The position numbers were made by a program, and so were the translations under genes. The notes under the pieces were generated by a model. That model saw nothing but the letters and a program-made list of their open reading frames with translations, was not told the origin of the DNA and made no database searches. From assembly GCA_038232055.1 (NCBI GenBank), contig JBBSIN010000018.1, positions 1-37,314 on the forward strand: a stretch of 37,314 nucleotides of DNA, read 5' to 3'. This document shows positions 16,494 to 25,108 of the stretch, piece by piece; positions within the stretch are counted from its first letter, which is position 1, and each line of letters begins with the position of its first letter. This DNA comes from JBBSIN01 sp038232055 (GTDB lineage Bacteria; Actinomycetota; Actinomycetes; JADGOV01).

Positions 16494-17108
16494 ATGGCTG
16501 ACATAACCGCTGCGGACATCAAGAAGCTCCGCGAGATCACCGGCGCCGGCATGTCGGACTGCAAGAAGGCGCTCGTCGACGCTGACGGCGACTTCGACAA
16601 GGCAGTCGAGGCACTGCGGCTCAAGGGTGCAAAGGACATCGGCAAGCGAGAGGCGCGCACCGCGTCCAACGGCCTGGTGCACTCCTACCTGCACAAGACG
16701 AGTCCCGACTTGCCCCCGACCGTCGGCGTCCTGCTCGAGCTGAACTGCGAGACCGACTTCGTCGCCAAGACCGAGCAGTTCCAGGGCTTGGCCAGGGATG
16801 TCGCCCAGCACATTGCCGCGATGAACCCGCTGTACGTCCGCAAGGAGGACGTGCCGAACGAGGTCGTCGAGGCCGAGAAGAAGATCTTCGAGCAGATGGC
16901 GCGCGACGAGGGCAAGCCCGAAGCAGCCCTGCCCAAGATTCTCGAGGGCCGGGTCAACGGCTACTTCAAGGACTTCTGCCTCCTGGAGCAGGCCTACGTC
17001 AAGGAGAACAAGAAGACGATCCGCCAGCTTCTCGACGATGCCAACGCGGCACTCGGTGAGAAGATCGAGGTACGCCGGTTCGCGCGCTACAAGGTGGGCC
17101 AGGCCTAG
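16494..17108 (+). CDS. tsf: Elongation factor Ts, short form
   Basis: EF-Ts exchanges GDP on EF-Tu. The 204-residue protein has the N-terminal UBA-like domain (DIKKLREITGAGMSDCKKAL), the core signature CETDFVAKTEQFQGLARDVA, and the C-terminal segment EQAYVKENKKTIRQLL. It is about 70 residues shorter than the Streptomyces and Mycobacterium proteins and resembles the compact forms with a single core subdomain. No frameshift is visible: sequence runs smoothly from the core into the C-terminal module. Confidence 0.95.
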   Translation: MADITAADIKKLREITGAGMSDCKKALVDADGDFDKAVEALRLKGAKDIGKREARTASNGLVHSYLHKTSPDLPPTVGVLLELNCETDFVAKTEQFQGLARDVAQHIAAMNPLYVRKEDVPNEVVEAEKKIFEQMARDEGKPEAALPKILEGRVNGYFKDFCLLEQAYVKENKKTIRQLLDDANAALGEKIEVRRFARYKVGQA

Positions 17109-17166
17109 CGCGACGCCGTAGCACACTGCGACAGGGCACCCAGCCGGCGTACGACGAGGAGGCCGC

Positions 17167-17925
17167 GTGACGACGACATCTGCTTCGCCAGCGGCTTCCG
17201 CCGACTCGCCGGTCTGGAGCCGGGTGCTGCTCAAGCTCTCCGGCGAGGCGTTCGCCGGCGGCGAGCCGCTCGGCATCGACCCCAGCACCGTCGCGTTCAT
17301 GGCGCGGCAGGTCAAGGACGCCGTCGAGACCGGCGTCGAGGTCGCCGTGGTCATCGGCGGGGGCAACATGTTTCGCGGCGCGGCACTGTCAGAGCGGGGG
17401 ATGGACCGGGCGCGGGCCGACTACATGGGCATGCTCGGCATCGTCATCAACTGCCTCGCGCTGCAGGACTTCCTCGAGAAGGTCGGCGTCGAGACCCGGG
17501 TGCAGACGGCGATCGCGATGGGGCAGATCGCGGAGCCCTACGTGCCACGTCGGGCGATCCGGCACCTCGAGAAGGGTCGCGTCGTCATCTTCGGCGCCGG
17601 GCTGGGCGCCCCGTTCTTCTCCTCGGACACGGCCGCCGCACAGCGGGCGCTCGAGGTCAGCGCGCAGGCTGTCCTCAAGGCGACGAGGGTCGACGGCGTC
17701 TACGACGACGACCCGCGCCGCAACCCGGATGCGGTGAAGTTCGACCGCCTGGACTACGCGGAGGTCCTCGCCCGCGGGCTCAAGGTCATGGACGCCACCG
17801 CGATCAGTCTCTGCATGGACAACGGACTACCGATTGTCGTCTTCGACCTGCTCGGCGAGGGCAACATCGTCCGCGCGGTGCGCGGCGAGAAGATCGGCAC
17901 GCTCGTCGCGCCCAACGCCGCCTGA
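17167..17925 (+). CDS. pyrH: Uridylate kinase
   Basis: PyrH phosphorylates UMP to UDP in pyrimidine nucleotide synthesis. The 252-residue amino-acid-kinase-fold protein has VLLKLSGEAFAG, VAVVIGGGNMFRG, ADYMGMLGIVINCLALQDFL, a TRVQTAIAMGQIAEPY segment and KATRVDGVYDDDPRRNPDA. The first ~16 residues are a non-conserved Ser/Ala extension; GTG 17167 is the only good start, although a later internal start cannot be excluded. It lies between tsf and frr, its usual position. Confidence 0.96.
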   Translation: MTTTSASPAASADSPVWSRVLLKLSGEAFAGGEPLGIDPSTVAFMARQVKDAVETGVEVAVVIGGGNMFRGAALSERGMDRARADYMGMLGIVINCLALQDFLEKVGVETRVQTAIAMGQIAEPYVPRRAIRHLEKGRVVIFGAGLGAPFFSSDTAAAQRALEVSAQAVLKATRVDGVYDDDPRRNPDAVKFDRLDYAEVLARGLKVMDATAISLCMDNGLPIVVFDLLGEGNIVRAVRGEKIGTLVAPNAA

Positions 17926-17938
17926 CCGGGGAGTAGCC

Positions 17939-18496
17939 ATGATCGACGAAACGCTCTTCGAGGCCGAGGAGAAGATGGACAAGGCCGTGTCGGTGGCCAA
18001 GGACGACATGTCGACGATCCGCACCGGCCGGGCCACCCCCTCCATGTTCTCCAGGGTGCTCGTCGACTACTACGGCACGAGGACACCGATCAACCAGCTG
18101 TCCTCGTTCCACGTTCCCGAGCCCCGCATGGCGATCCTGACTCCGTACGACAAGGGCTCGTTGCCGGCCATCGAGAAGGCGATCCGCGACAGCGACCTCG
18201 GGGTAAACCCGACCAACGACGGGGCCATCATCCGGGTCGTCTTCCCTCAGCTGACCGAGGAGCGGCGCCGGGAGATGATTAAGCAGGCGCACGGCAAAGC
18301 GGAGGACGCCCGGGTGGCGATCCGCAACGTGCGCCGGCATGCGAAGAGCACCCTCGACAAGCTCGTCAAGGACGGGGATGCCGGCGAGGACGGCGTACGC
18401 CGCGCCGAGAAGGAGCTCGAGGAGACGACGCACCGCTACGTCGCACAGGTCGACGAGGCGCTCCGGGCCAAGGAATCCGAGCTGCTCGAGGTGTGA
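17939..18496 (+). CDS. frr: Ribosome recycling factor
   Basis: RRF works with EF-G to split the post-termination ribosome. The 185-residue length is standard. MDKAVSVAKDDMSTIRTGRA, PINQLSSFHVPEPR and LTEERRREMIKQAHGKAEDA are family hallmarks of the two-domain, tRNA-like protein. ATG 17939 follows GGGGAG. The stop overlaps the cdsA start as GTGA, so the two are coupled. Confidence 0.97.
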   Translation: MIDETLFEAEEKMDKAVSVAKDDMSTIRTGRATPSMFSRVLVDYYGTRTPINQLSSFHVPEPRMAILTPYDKGSLPAIEKAIRDSDLGVNPTNDGAIIRVVFPQLTEERRREMIKQAHGKAEDARVAIRNVRRHAKSTLDKLVKDGDAGEDGVRRAEKELEETTHRYVAQVDEALRAKESELLEV

Positions 18497-19377
18497 CGGG
18501 GTTGCGGACGGAGCCGGTTCCGGCGGGCGGGTCGGGCGCGCCGGGCAAGGGCTCCGGCGGCGCTCCGGGCCGTGCCGGGCGCAACCTGCCGGCGGCGATC
18601 AGCGTCGGGGTGGCCATCGCGGCGGCCGTCCTGCTCACCCTCTACACCGCACGGGTGCTCTTTGTCGGGGTCGTCGTCCTGGCCGTGGGCCTCGGCTTGC
18701 ACGAGCTCGTCGCCGCCGTACGCCTGCGCGGCGTGCGGCTGCCGGCACCCCTGCTCATCGCTGGCGGGATGCTGACGCCAGTGCTGACCTGGCCGTACGG
18801 CGCCCGCGGTCTCGCCGGCGGCGCTTTCGCCACGGTCGTGGTGACCGTGCTGTGGCGAGGCGTCGCCCGCCGCACCGACTGGCTGCGCGACGGCGTCGTC
18901 GGCACCTTGCTGACCCTCTACGTGCCGGTCCTGGCCGGCTGCGTCGTCCTGCTCGCGCGGCCGGACGACGGTGCCGACCGGGTCGTCGCCTTCGCGGCCA
19001 CCACTGTCTGCAGCGATGTCGGCGCGTACGCGGCCGGGGTGCTCTTCGGCCGGCACTTCCTCGCCCCCACGATCAGCCCCAAGAAGACCTGGGAGGGGTT
19101 CGCCGGTTCGCTTGCCGCCTGCGTCGTCGCAGGCGTCGCCCTGCTCGGCGGCTTCTTCGCCGCCGACTGGTGGCAGGGCGTCGTGTTCGGGCTGGCCGTC
19201 GCGGTCGCCGCGACCGCCGGTGACCTCGGCGAGTCGTTCCTCAAGCGCCGACTCGGCGTCAAGGACATGGGCGCCCTGCTGCCCGGCCATGGCGGCGTGA
19301 TGGACCGCGCCGACTCACTGCTGCCCGCGGCGCTGGTCGCGCTCCTCCTGCTGCTCGCCTTTACGCCGCCCACGTGA
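18493..19377 (+). CDS. cdsA: Phosphatidate cytidylyltransferase (CDP-DAG synthase)
   Basis: CdsA makes CDP-diacylglycerol from phosphatidic acid and CTP, the branch point to all membrane phospholipids. The 294-residue protein has a ~33-residue Gly-rich cytoplasmic start and about seven or eight membrane segments. The family signature is SPKKTWEGF, then GDLGESFLKRRLGVKDMG and LPGHGGVMDRADSL near the C-terminus. The GTG overlaps the frr stop. Confidence 0.95.
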   Translation: MTGLRTEPVPAGGSGAPGKGSGGAPGRAGRNLPAAISVGVAIAAAVLLTLYTARVLFVGVVVLAVGLGLHELVAAVRLRGVRLPAPLLIAGGMLTPVLTWPYGARGLAGGAFATVVVTVLWRGVARRTDWLRDGVVGTLLTLYVPVLAGCVVLLARPDDGADRVVAFAATTVCSDVGAYAAGVLFGRHFLAPTISPKKTWEGFAGSLAACVVAGVALLGGFFAADWWQGVVFGLAVAVAATAGDLGESFLKRRLGVKDMGALLPGHGGVMDRADSLLPAALVALLLLLAFTPPT

Positions 19378-19405
19378 TCTGGCGCGTGCGAGACTGGAAC
19401 GCCCC

Positions 19406-20500
19406 ATGACCGTACCGCTCCAGTTGGCCGCGCCGCGCGGCGCCAAGCCGCCGCGTCACCTCGCCGACCTCACCCCGCGGGAGCGGCGGACGGCGCTGGC
19501 AGAGCTCGGTCAGCCTGGCTTCCGCGCAGAACAGCTGTCCCGCGCGTACTTCACCCGGCTGGTCGACGACCACGCTGCGCTATCTGACGTCCCGGCCGGC
19601 GTTCGCGAAGAGCTGGCCACCGCCCTGCTTCCGCCGCTGCTCACCGCCGTGCGCGAGCTGACCGCTGACACGGGTACGACGCGCAAGTCGCTGTGGCGGG
19701 CCTTCGACGGCACCCTCGTCGAGAGCGTTCTCATGCGCTATCCCGACCGGGTGACGATGTGCGTGTCCAGCCAGGCCGGCTGCGGCATGGGCTGCCCGTT
19801 CTGCGCGACCGGGCAGGCTGGTCTCACCCGCAACCTGTCGACCGCCGAGATCGTGGAGCAGGTCGTCGCGGGCGCGCGCGCCCTGCGTCGTGGCGAGGTC
19901 GCCGGTGGAACAGGCCGGGTCAGCAACGTCGTGTTCATGGGCATGGGCGAGCCGCTGGCCAACTACCGGGCGGTCGTCTCCGCCGTACGCCGGCTCACCG
20001 ATCCGGCGCCGCACGGCCTGGAACTGGGCCAGCGGTCGATCACCGTGTCCACGGTCGGCCTGGTGCCTGCCATGCGCCGGCTCACCGACGAGGGCCTGCA
20101 GGTCACGCTTGCCGTCTCGCTGCACGCCCCCGACGACGAGTTGCGCGACACGCTCGTTCCGGTCAACACCCGCTGGCCGGTCGCGGAGGTGCTCGACACC
20201 GCCTGGCGCCACTCGCGTGTCACAGGCCGCCGGGTCAGCATCGAGTACGCGATGATCCGCGACGTCAACGACCAGGCCGACCGGGCACACCTCCTGGGCC
20301 GGCTGCTGCGCGGACGCCTCGTGCACGTCAACCTCATCCCGCTCAACCCGACACCGGGCAGCGCCTGGACGGCGAGCCGGTCGGCGGACGAGCGGGCGTT
20401 CGTCCGGGTCCTGCGTTCGTACGGCGTCCCGACCACGGTCCGCGACACGCGTGGCCGCGACATCGACGGGGCCTGCGGGCAGCTCGCCGCGAGCAGTTGA
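19406..20500 (+). CDS. rlmN: Dual-specificity RNA methyltransferase RlmN
   Basis: RlmN is a radical-SAM enzyme that adds a C2 methyl group to A2503 of 23S rRNA and to A37 of some tRNAs. The 364-residue protein carries the [4Fe-4S] motif C126-x3-C130-x2-C133 in QAGCGMGCPFCATGQ. MGMGEPLANY follows, then SLHAPDDELRD, and the C-terminal DIDGACGQL holds the second catalytic cysteine (about Cys357), which separates RlmN from many radical-SAM relatives. It is the last plus-strand gene of the housekeeping block and converges on the FAD enzyme gene 52 bases away. Confidence 0.95.
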   Translation: MTVPLQLAAPRGAKPPRHLADLTPRERRTALAELGQPGFRAEQLSRAYFTRLVDDHAALSDVPAGVREELATALLPPLLTAVRELTADTGTTRKSLWRAFDGTLVESVLMRYPDRVTMCVSSQAGCGMGCPFCATGQAGLTRNLSTAEIVEQVVAGARALRRGEVAGGTGRVSNVVFMGMGEPLANYRAVVSAVRRLTDPAPHGLELGQRSITVSTVGLVPAMRRLTDEGLQVTLAVSLHAPDDELRDTLVPVNTRWPVAEVLDTAWRHSRVTGRRVSIEYAMIRDVNDQADRAHLLGRLLRGRLVHVNLIPLNPTPGSAWTASRSADERAFVRVLRSYGVPTTVRDTRGRDIDGACGQLAASS

Positions 20501-20552
20501 CCGATCGAGGAGCCAGTCAGCTGTTCTGTGCCGCCTGCCGGTCGCCGGGGAG

Positions 20553-21920
20553 CTAGCCTCCGAGCACGGTTTCGACGAGGGCCGCCCGTTGCGCGGGGCG
20601 GCCGGTCCGGAGTTCGGCGGCGTCAGACGACGCGATGACACGGCGCATGGCATTGACACCGAGCCAGCGCAGCGGCTCCGGCTCCCAGTTCGGCGAGCGG
20701 TGCCCAACCCACGGCAGCCGAGTCAGCTCGGTGTCGCGACCGGCGACGAGGTCGGCCAGCGTGCGGCCGGCCAGGTTGGTGGCCGCGACGCCGTCGCCGA
20801 CGTACCCGCCGGCCCAGCCGAGCCCGTTCGCCCGGTCCAGCCCGACCGACGGGAACCAGTCGCGCGGCACGCCGAGCGGACCGCCCCAGCGATGCGTGAT
20901 CGCCGCGTCGCGAGCCGCGGGGAAGAGGTCGACGAGCGCCCGGCGCAGGGCGTCGAAGACGGCGGGCTCCCGGTCGTACGCCGGGGAGATCCGTGAGCCG
21001 AAGTGGTACGGCGCCCCGCGCCCACCGAACGCGATTCGGTCGTCCGCCGTCCGCTGCGCGTAGATCAGCAGGTGGCGTCCGTCGCCGAGCGTCTCCCGCG
21101 ACCGCCAGCCGACCGCATCCCAGAACGCAGCGGGCAACGGCTCGGTCGCGATCATCAGTGAGTACACGGGCGCCAGCGCCCGGTGCGAGCCGCGCAGCCC
21201 CGGCGTGTAGCCCTCCGTCGCGCGGATCACGACGTCGGCGGTCACCACGCCGGCCGCCGTCTGCACCCGACGCGGGCCGATGTGCAGGGCCGGCGTTCGC
21301 TCGTAGAGGGTTACTCCCTGCCGCACGACCACATCGGCCAGTCCGCGCACCAGCCGGGTCGGGTTGAGCGCGGCACAGTGCGGCGTGTACGCCGCGCCGA
21401 GCACCGAGGTGGCGGCGATCCGCGATCGGGCGTCCTGCGCCGAGAGCCACTCGGCGTCGGGGTCCCAGCGGCGCTCCTCGTCGAGGCGTGCCCGCAGCCG
21501 TGCCTGCTGAGCGGTGGAGCGAGCGAGGACGAGCGTGCCGCCCCTGTGGTAGTCCGCGTTGATACCCGCCGCGTCAGTGACCCGCCGCACCTCCTCGACG
21601 GTGTCCCGCAGCGCGCCGGCGAACGCGGTCGCTGCCGCGGCGCCGTACCGTTTCGCCACCCGTGTCCAGGAGACGGGAAACAGGGCCGAACACCAGCCGC
21701 CGTTGCGACCCGACGCGCCGAAGCCGGCGACCTCGGACTCGACGACGGTGATCCGCAGCGCCGGGTCGAGCCGGGACAGGTAGTAGGCCGCCCACAGCCC
21801 GGTGAGACCGGCGCCGACCACGCACACGTCGGCGTCGGCGTCACCGGCAAGCGCCCGTCGCGGCCGAACGGCCGATGGCAGGCCGTCGAACCAGAGGGAG
21901 ACCCGGCGGTAGTCGGTCAC
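20553..21920 (-). CDS. FAD-dependent amine oxidoreductase (DAO/PuuB-like)
   Basis: The 455-residue flavoprotein has the dinucleotide motif VCVVGAGLTGLWAAYYL (about 32-48), followed by the DAO-family ESEVAGFGASGRNGGWCSAL segment, where the flavin often attaches or packs. The C-terminus contains RWGGPLGVPRDWFPSVG and GYVGDGVAATNLAGRTLADL. It resembles gamma-glutamylputrescine oxidase and related amine oxidases, which turn a primary or secondary amine into an aldehyde or imine plus H2O2. No gamma-glutamylputrescine synthetase (PuuA) lies in the window, so a glutamylated substrate is not supported. It is the last gene of the minus arm, 28 bases after the aminotransferase. The exact substrate is unknown. 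Confidence 0.82.
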   Translation of the reverse strand: MTDYRRVSLWFDGLPSAVRPRRALAGDADADVCVVGAGLTGLWAAYYLSRLDPALRITVVESEVAGFGASGRNGGWCSALFPVSWTRVAKRYGAAAATAFAGALRDTVEEVRRVTDAAGINADYHRGGTLVLARSTAQQARLRARLDEERRWDPDAEWLSAQDARSRIAATSVLGAAYTPHCAALNPTRLVRGLADVVVRQGVTLYERTPALHIGPRRVQTAAGVVTADVVIRATEGYTPGLRGSHRALAPVYSLMIATEPLPAAFWDAVGWRSRETLGDGRHLLIYAQRTADDRIAFGGRGAPYHFGSRISPAYDREPAVFDALRRALVDLFPAARDAAITHRWGGPLGVPRDWFPSVGLDRANGLGWAGGYVGDGVAATNLAGRTLADLVAGRDTELTRLPWVGHRSPNWEPEPLRWLGVNAMRRVIASSDAAELRTGRPAQRAALVETVLGG

Positions 21921-21948
21921 GGGGTAGAGAATGTCAGCGCGAGTGGTC

Positions 21949-23382
21949 CTAGATACGGCTCCACGCCTCCGTGAGCACCGATCGCAGGACCTGCTCGATG
22001 AAGTCGAAGTGCTCCTGCTCGCAGATCAGCGGCGGAGCGAGCTGGACGACCGGGTCGCCGCGGTCGTCGGCCCGGCAGACTAGGCCCGCCTCGAACAGCG
22101 CGCCCGAGAGGAAGCCGCGCAGCAGCCGCTCGGACTCGTCGTCGTCGAAGCTCTCCCTCGTCGCCTTGTCCTTGACCAGCTCGATGCCGTAGAAGTAGCC
22201 GTCGCCGCGGATCTCGCCCACGATGGGCAGGTCGCCGAGCTTTTCCAGCGTCGAGCGGAACGCGCCCTCGTTGCGGCGTACATGCGCGAGCAGGTCCTCG
22301 CGCTCGAAGACGTCGAGGTTGGCGAGCGCGACGGCGCAGGACACCGGGTGGCCGGCGAAGGTGATGCCGTGCAGAAACGTCGTCGTTCCCGAGAGGAACG
22401 GCTCGATGAGGTACTCGCGGCAGATCATCGCTCCGATCGGCGCATAGCCGCTCGTCATCCCCTTGGCCACCGTGAGAATGTCCGGCAGGTAGCCGTAGCG
22501 CTCGGAGCCGAAGTAGTGACCGAGGCGGCCGAACGCGCAGATCACCTCGTCGCTGACGAGCAGGACGCCGTACCGGTCGCAGATCTCGCGGACCCGCGCG
22601 AAGTAGCCAGGGGGCGGCGGGAAGCAGCCGCCGGAGTTCTGCACCGGCTCGAGGAAGACGCAGGCGACCGAGTCCGGACCCTCGCGCAGGATGGCCCGCT
22701 CGATCTCGTCGGCCGCCCAGCGGCCGAACGCCTCGAGGTCGTCGCCGTGCTCCGGCGCCCGGTAGAAGTTCGTGTTCGGCACCCGGACCGAGCCGGGCAC
22801 GAGCGGCTCGAACGGTGCCTTGATCGCGGCAAGACCGGTCACCGACAGCGCGCCCATCGTCGTGCCGTGATAGGCGATGTCGCGGCTGATCACCTTGTAC
22901 CGCCCGGGCTGGCCGACCGCCCGGAAGTACTGGCGGGCGAGCTTCCACGCCGACTCGACGGCCTCTGAGCCGCCGGTCGTGAAGAACACCCGGTTGAGGT
23001 CGCCGGGAGCGATGTCAACGAGCCGGTCGGCCAGCTCGATCGCCCGCGGGTGCGCGTAGGACCACAGTGGGAAGTAGCCCAGTTCGCTGGCCTGCTTGGC
23101 GGCCGCGTCGGCGAGCTCGTGCCGACCGTGACCGATCTGCGTGACGAATAGGCCGGAGAGGCCGTCGAGATACCGCTTGCCGTGCTGGTCGTAGACGTAC
23201 ACGCCGTCGCCACGCATGATCACTGGGATCTCACGCTCGGAGCTGTACGCCGACATCCGGGTGAAGTGCATCCAGAGGTGGCGCTGAGCTGAGGCCTGCA
23301 GGTCGGAGATCTGCGGCTCGGACGACGTCTCGCCGCCGGCCGGCGAGGCGGAGACGGTTGGTTCCTGCGGTGTCGTTGTCAT
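21949..23382 (-). CDS. Class III (omega) aminotransferase, putrescine/amine type
   Basis: The 477-residue PLP enzyme has the class III signature: TTGGSEAVESAWKLAR (about 135-150), an AYHGTTMGALSVTG segment (170-183), SDEVICAFGRLG with PLP-pairing Asp278, and the Schiff-base Lys307 in DILTVAKGMTSGYAPIGAM. Such enzymes move the terminal amino group of diamines or omega-amino acids to pyruvate or 2-oxoglutarate; with putrescine the product is 4-aminobutanal. The neighbouring aldehyde dehydrogenase and polyamine-type transporter support that role. ATG 23382 overlaps the stop of the Lrp gene (ATGA), so regulator and enzyme are translated together. The longer upstream frame is a shadow of the Lrp gene. 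A different amine or beta-alanine is also possible. Confidence 0.88.
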   Translation of the reverse strand: MTTTPQEPTVSASPAGGETSSEPQISDLQASAQRHLWMHFTRMSAYSSEREIPVIMRGDGVYVYDQHGKRYLDGLSGLFVTQIGHGRHELADAAAKQASELGYFPLWSYAHPRAIELADRLVDIAPGDLNRVFFTTGGSEAVESAWKLARQYFRAVGQPGRYKVISRDIAYHGTTMGALSVTGLAAIKAPFEPLVPGSVRVPNTNFYRAPEHGDDLEAFGRWAADEIERAILREGPDSVACVFLEPVQNSGGCFPPPPGYFARVREICDRYGVLLVSDEVICAFGRLGHYFGSERYGYLPDILTVAKGMTSGYAPIGAMICREYLIEPFLSGTTTFLHGITFAGHPVSCAVALANLDVFEREDLLAHVRRNEGAFRSTLEKLGDLPIVGEIRGDGYFYGIELVKDKATRESFDDDESERLLRGFLSGALFEAGLVCRADDRGDPVVQLAPPLICEQEHFDFIEQVLRSVLTEAWSRI

Positions 23383-23858
23383 CGGGTGCCCCAGGTGTAG
23401 GTCTGCTTGGCGAGTTTGAGGTAGACGAAGGTCTCGGTGACGCGGACGCCGGGAATGGACCGGATCGAGTCGTTGAGCAGACGCAGCAGGTGGTCGTCGT
23501 TCTCGCAGACGCACTCCACGAGCAGGTCGAAGGAGCCCGCGGTGATCACAACGTAGTCGATGTCGGGTACGGCGGCCAGCTTCTCGGCGACCTGACCGAG
23601 GTCGCCCTCCACCTTGATGCCGATCATTGCCTGGCGTGGAAAGCCGACGGTCAGCGGGTCGGTGACTGCGACGATCTGCATGACGCCGAGGTCGAGCAGA
23701 CGCTGAACCCGCTGCCGGACCGCCGCCTCGGAGAGCCCGACGGCCTTGGCGATCGCGGCGTAGGACCGACGCCCGTCCTCCTGCAGCTGCTCGATGATCT
23801 GCTTCGCGACCGGGTCGAGCGCAACGGTCGACGAGGGATGGCCGCCCTGATGCGCCAT
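23379..23858 (-). CDS. Lrp/AsnC family transcriptional regulator
   Basis: The 159-residue protein has an N-terminal helix-turn-helix (DPVAKQIIEQLQEDGRRSYA, then KAVGLSEAAVRQRVQRL) and a C-terminal RAM ligand-binding domain (FPRQAMIGIKVEGD, VITAGSFDLLVECVCEND, IPGVRVTETFVYLKLAKQTY). It most likely senses an amine or amino acid and controls this cluster. I chose ATG 23858 because GGGAGG lies five bases upstream; an in-frame ATG at 23885 would add nine residues and lie inside the putative operator. It sits between the Rieske gene and the aminotransferase. Confidence 0.93.
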   Translation of the reverse strand: MAHQGGHPSSTVALDPVAKQIIEQLQEDGRRSYAAIAKAVGLSEAAVRQRVQRLLDLGVMQIVAVTDPLTVGFPRQAMIGIKVEGDLGQVAEKLAAVPDIDYVVITAGSFDLLVECVCENDDHLLRLLNDSIRSIPGVRVTETFVYLKLAKQTYTWGTR

Positions 23859-23881
23859 GTCGCCTCCCGAATCCGTCGCGA

Positions 23882-23911
23882 ACAACGTAATTCAACACGG
23901 AATCGCTTGTC
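23882..23911 (-). promoter_or_regulatory. Putative Lrp operator/promoter
   Basis: The 52-base gap between the Rieske gene and the Lrp gene is unusually A+T-rich for this window. On the minus strand it reads GATTCCGTGTTGAATTACG (23904-23886) within ACAAGC...TTGT, an imperfect dyad with arms like ACAAGCGATTC and GAATTACGTTGT. TAGACA just upstream could be a -35 element. Its place 24-53 bases before the regulator's ATG suggests autoregulation. A related sequence stands before the dehydrogenase gene (25818-25852). Confidence 0.4.
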
Positions 23912-25047
23912 TAGCGCTGCGCCGCCTGCGCTTCTTGATCGAGGTAGCCGCGCGCGACCATCCCGGAAAAGGCGTGGACGGCGTCCTCCCCAGGGCCCAG
24001 CGGGCCAGGCCGGTAGTGCGGAGAGGCCACGCCCCGCTGCACGGACTCGCAGGCCGCCCAGTCCTGACGGTTCGTGAGGTCCCAGAAGTCGACGGCGTAC
24101 GACGGGTCGATGTCCGCGCTCGGGAAGTACCACGAGCACTCGATGCGGGTGCGGTCCACGTCGATCGGCTCGAGGCGGTGGGCCATCACGTAGTCGGGGT
24201 GCAGCGAGAGCAGCAGGTTGGGGAAGAGCCCCAGATAAAGGACGGCCCGCGGGTCGACACCCGCAATGGGCCGGCCGGCGCTGCGACCGTCGAGTGACAT
24301 CGTCGCCGTGCCGGAGCGGAGGTCCATCCGCCCGCCGACCCAGGCGCCGGACAGGGCGTAGTTCTCGCCGGAGTCGGGCGGGCTGACCCGGCACAGCTCC
24401 GGGTGGATCAGCGGGCAGTGATAGCACTCGTGGTAGTTCTCGACGACGATCTTCCAGTTCGCCGCGACGTCGTACGCGTGCGTCGCGAGCCTGGTCAGCC
24501 GCTCCGGCGCGTACGGCGTGACGAGACCGTCCAGGTCACCGAGGTGCTCAGCAAGCGGTCCGCCGTCGGCCGAGGCGTTGACCAGTGACCACCCCCGCCA
24601 CGTCTCGAGCGGCAGTTGCACGAGCCCGTACTCCTCGGGCGAAAACCCTTCGGCGTCCCGGAACCCCGGCGCCGCCAGCAGCGATCCGTCGAGCCGGTAG
24701 CTCCAGCCGTGGTAGGGGCAGACGACCGCTTGCCGGCGTCCGGCGCCCTCGGGCGCCAGCAGTTCGTGCGCGCGATGCCGGCAGGTGTTGGCAAAGGCGC
24801 GGAGTCCGCCGGCCTCGTCCCGGGTGAGGAGAACCGGTACGCCGCCGACGGTCGCCGACCGGGCGGTCTCGCCAGGAGCCAGCAGCTCGTCGCTCCGGCC
24901 GAGGCAGGTCCAGGTGCCGGCGAAGAAGCGGCGTTGCTCGTAGTCGAGCACGGCGCGCGACGTGTACGCCGGGCCGGGCAGCATCCGGGCCCGGCCCAGC
25001 GGGGCGAGGCTGCCCGCGAGCTCCGCGGCGGAGAACTGCGGCTGCAC
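23911..25047 (-). CDS. Rieske-type non-haem iron oxygenase, alpha subunit
   Basis: The 378-residue protein has a Rieske [2Fe-2S] site, Cys89-x-His91 and Cys110-x2-His113 (TCRHRAH, VVCPYHGWSY). A mononuclear iron site follows in NWKIVVENYHECYHCPLIH (His210, His215, with Asp329 a likely third ligand). The pattern is closest to the glycine-betaine/carnitine/quaternary-amine oxygenases (GbcA/CntA-like) rather than aromatic dioxygenases. Such enzymes N-demethylate or cleave amines using O2 and need a separate ferredoxin-type reductase, which is not in the window. The GTG start has a strong purine-rich site (GAGGGAGGGGG). It is probably the first gene of the minus arm. Its substrate is unknown. Confidence 0.87.
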   Translation of the reverse strand: MQPQFSAAELAGSLAPLGRARMLPGPAYTSRAVLDYEQRRFFAGTWTCLGRSDELLAPGETARSATVGGVPVLLTRDEAGGLRAFANTCRHRAHELLAPEGAGRRQAVVCPYHGWSYRLDGSLLAAPGFRDAEGFSPEEYGLVQLPLETWRGWSLVNASADGGPLAEHLGDLDGLVTPYAPERLTRLATHAYDVAANWKIVVENYHECYHCPLIHPELCRVSPPDSGENYALSGAWVGGRMDLRSGTATMSLDGRSAGRPIAGVDPRAVLYLGLFPNLLLSLHPDYVMAHRLEPIDVDRTRIECSWYFPSADIDPSYAVDFWDLTNRQDWAACESVQRGVASPHYRPGPLGPGEDAVHAFSGMVARGYLDQEAQAAQR

Positions 25048-25108
25048 GCTGCGGCCCCCTCCCTCGGTCCGGCGATCAGTCTAGGGACGGCGCACGGTCG
25101 CACCCGGT

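Noticed and set aside
15113..16669. 518-codon minus-strand frame covering rpsB
   Set aside because: It is antisense to S2 and the start of tsf; its repeats are just the S2 repeats read backwards.
20501..20552. Possible bidirectional terminator between convergent rlmN and the FAD enzyme gene
   Set aside because: Only a weak GGAG...CTCC pairing is visible and no T-tract; not enough to call.
20553..21920. Full PuuABCD gamma-glutamylation pathway
   Set aside because: Only a PuuB-like oxidase and a PuuC-like dehydrogenase are present; no glutamine-synthetase-like PuuA and no PuuD hydrolase are encoded here.
23383..23898. N-terminal extension of the aminotransferase frame
   Set aside because: It is the Lrp gene read in another frame; the ATGA overlap at 23382 gives the real start.
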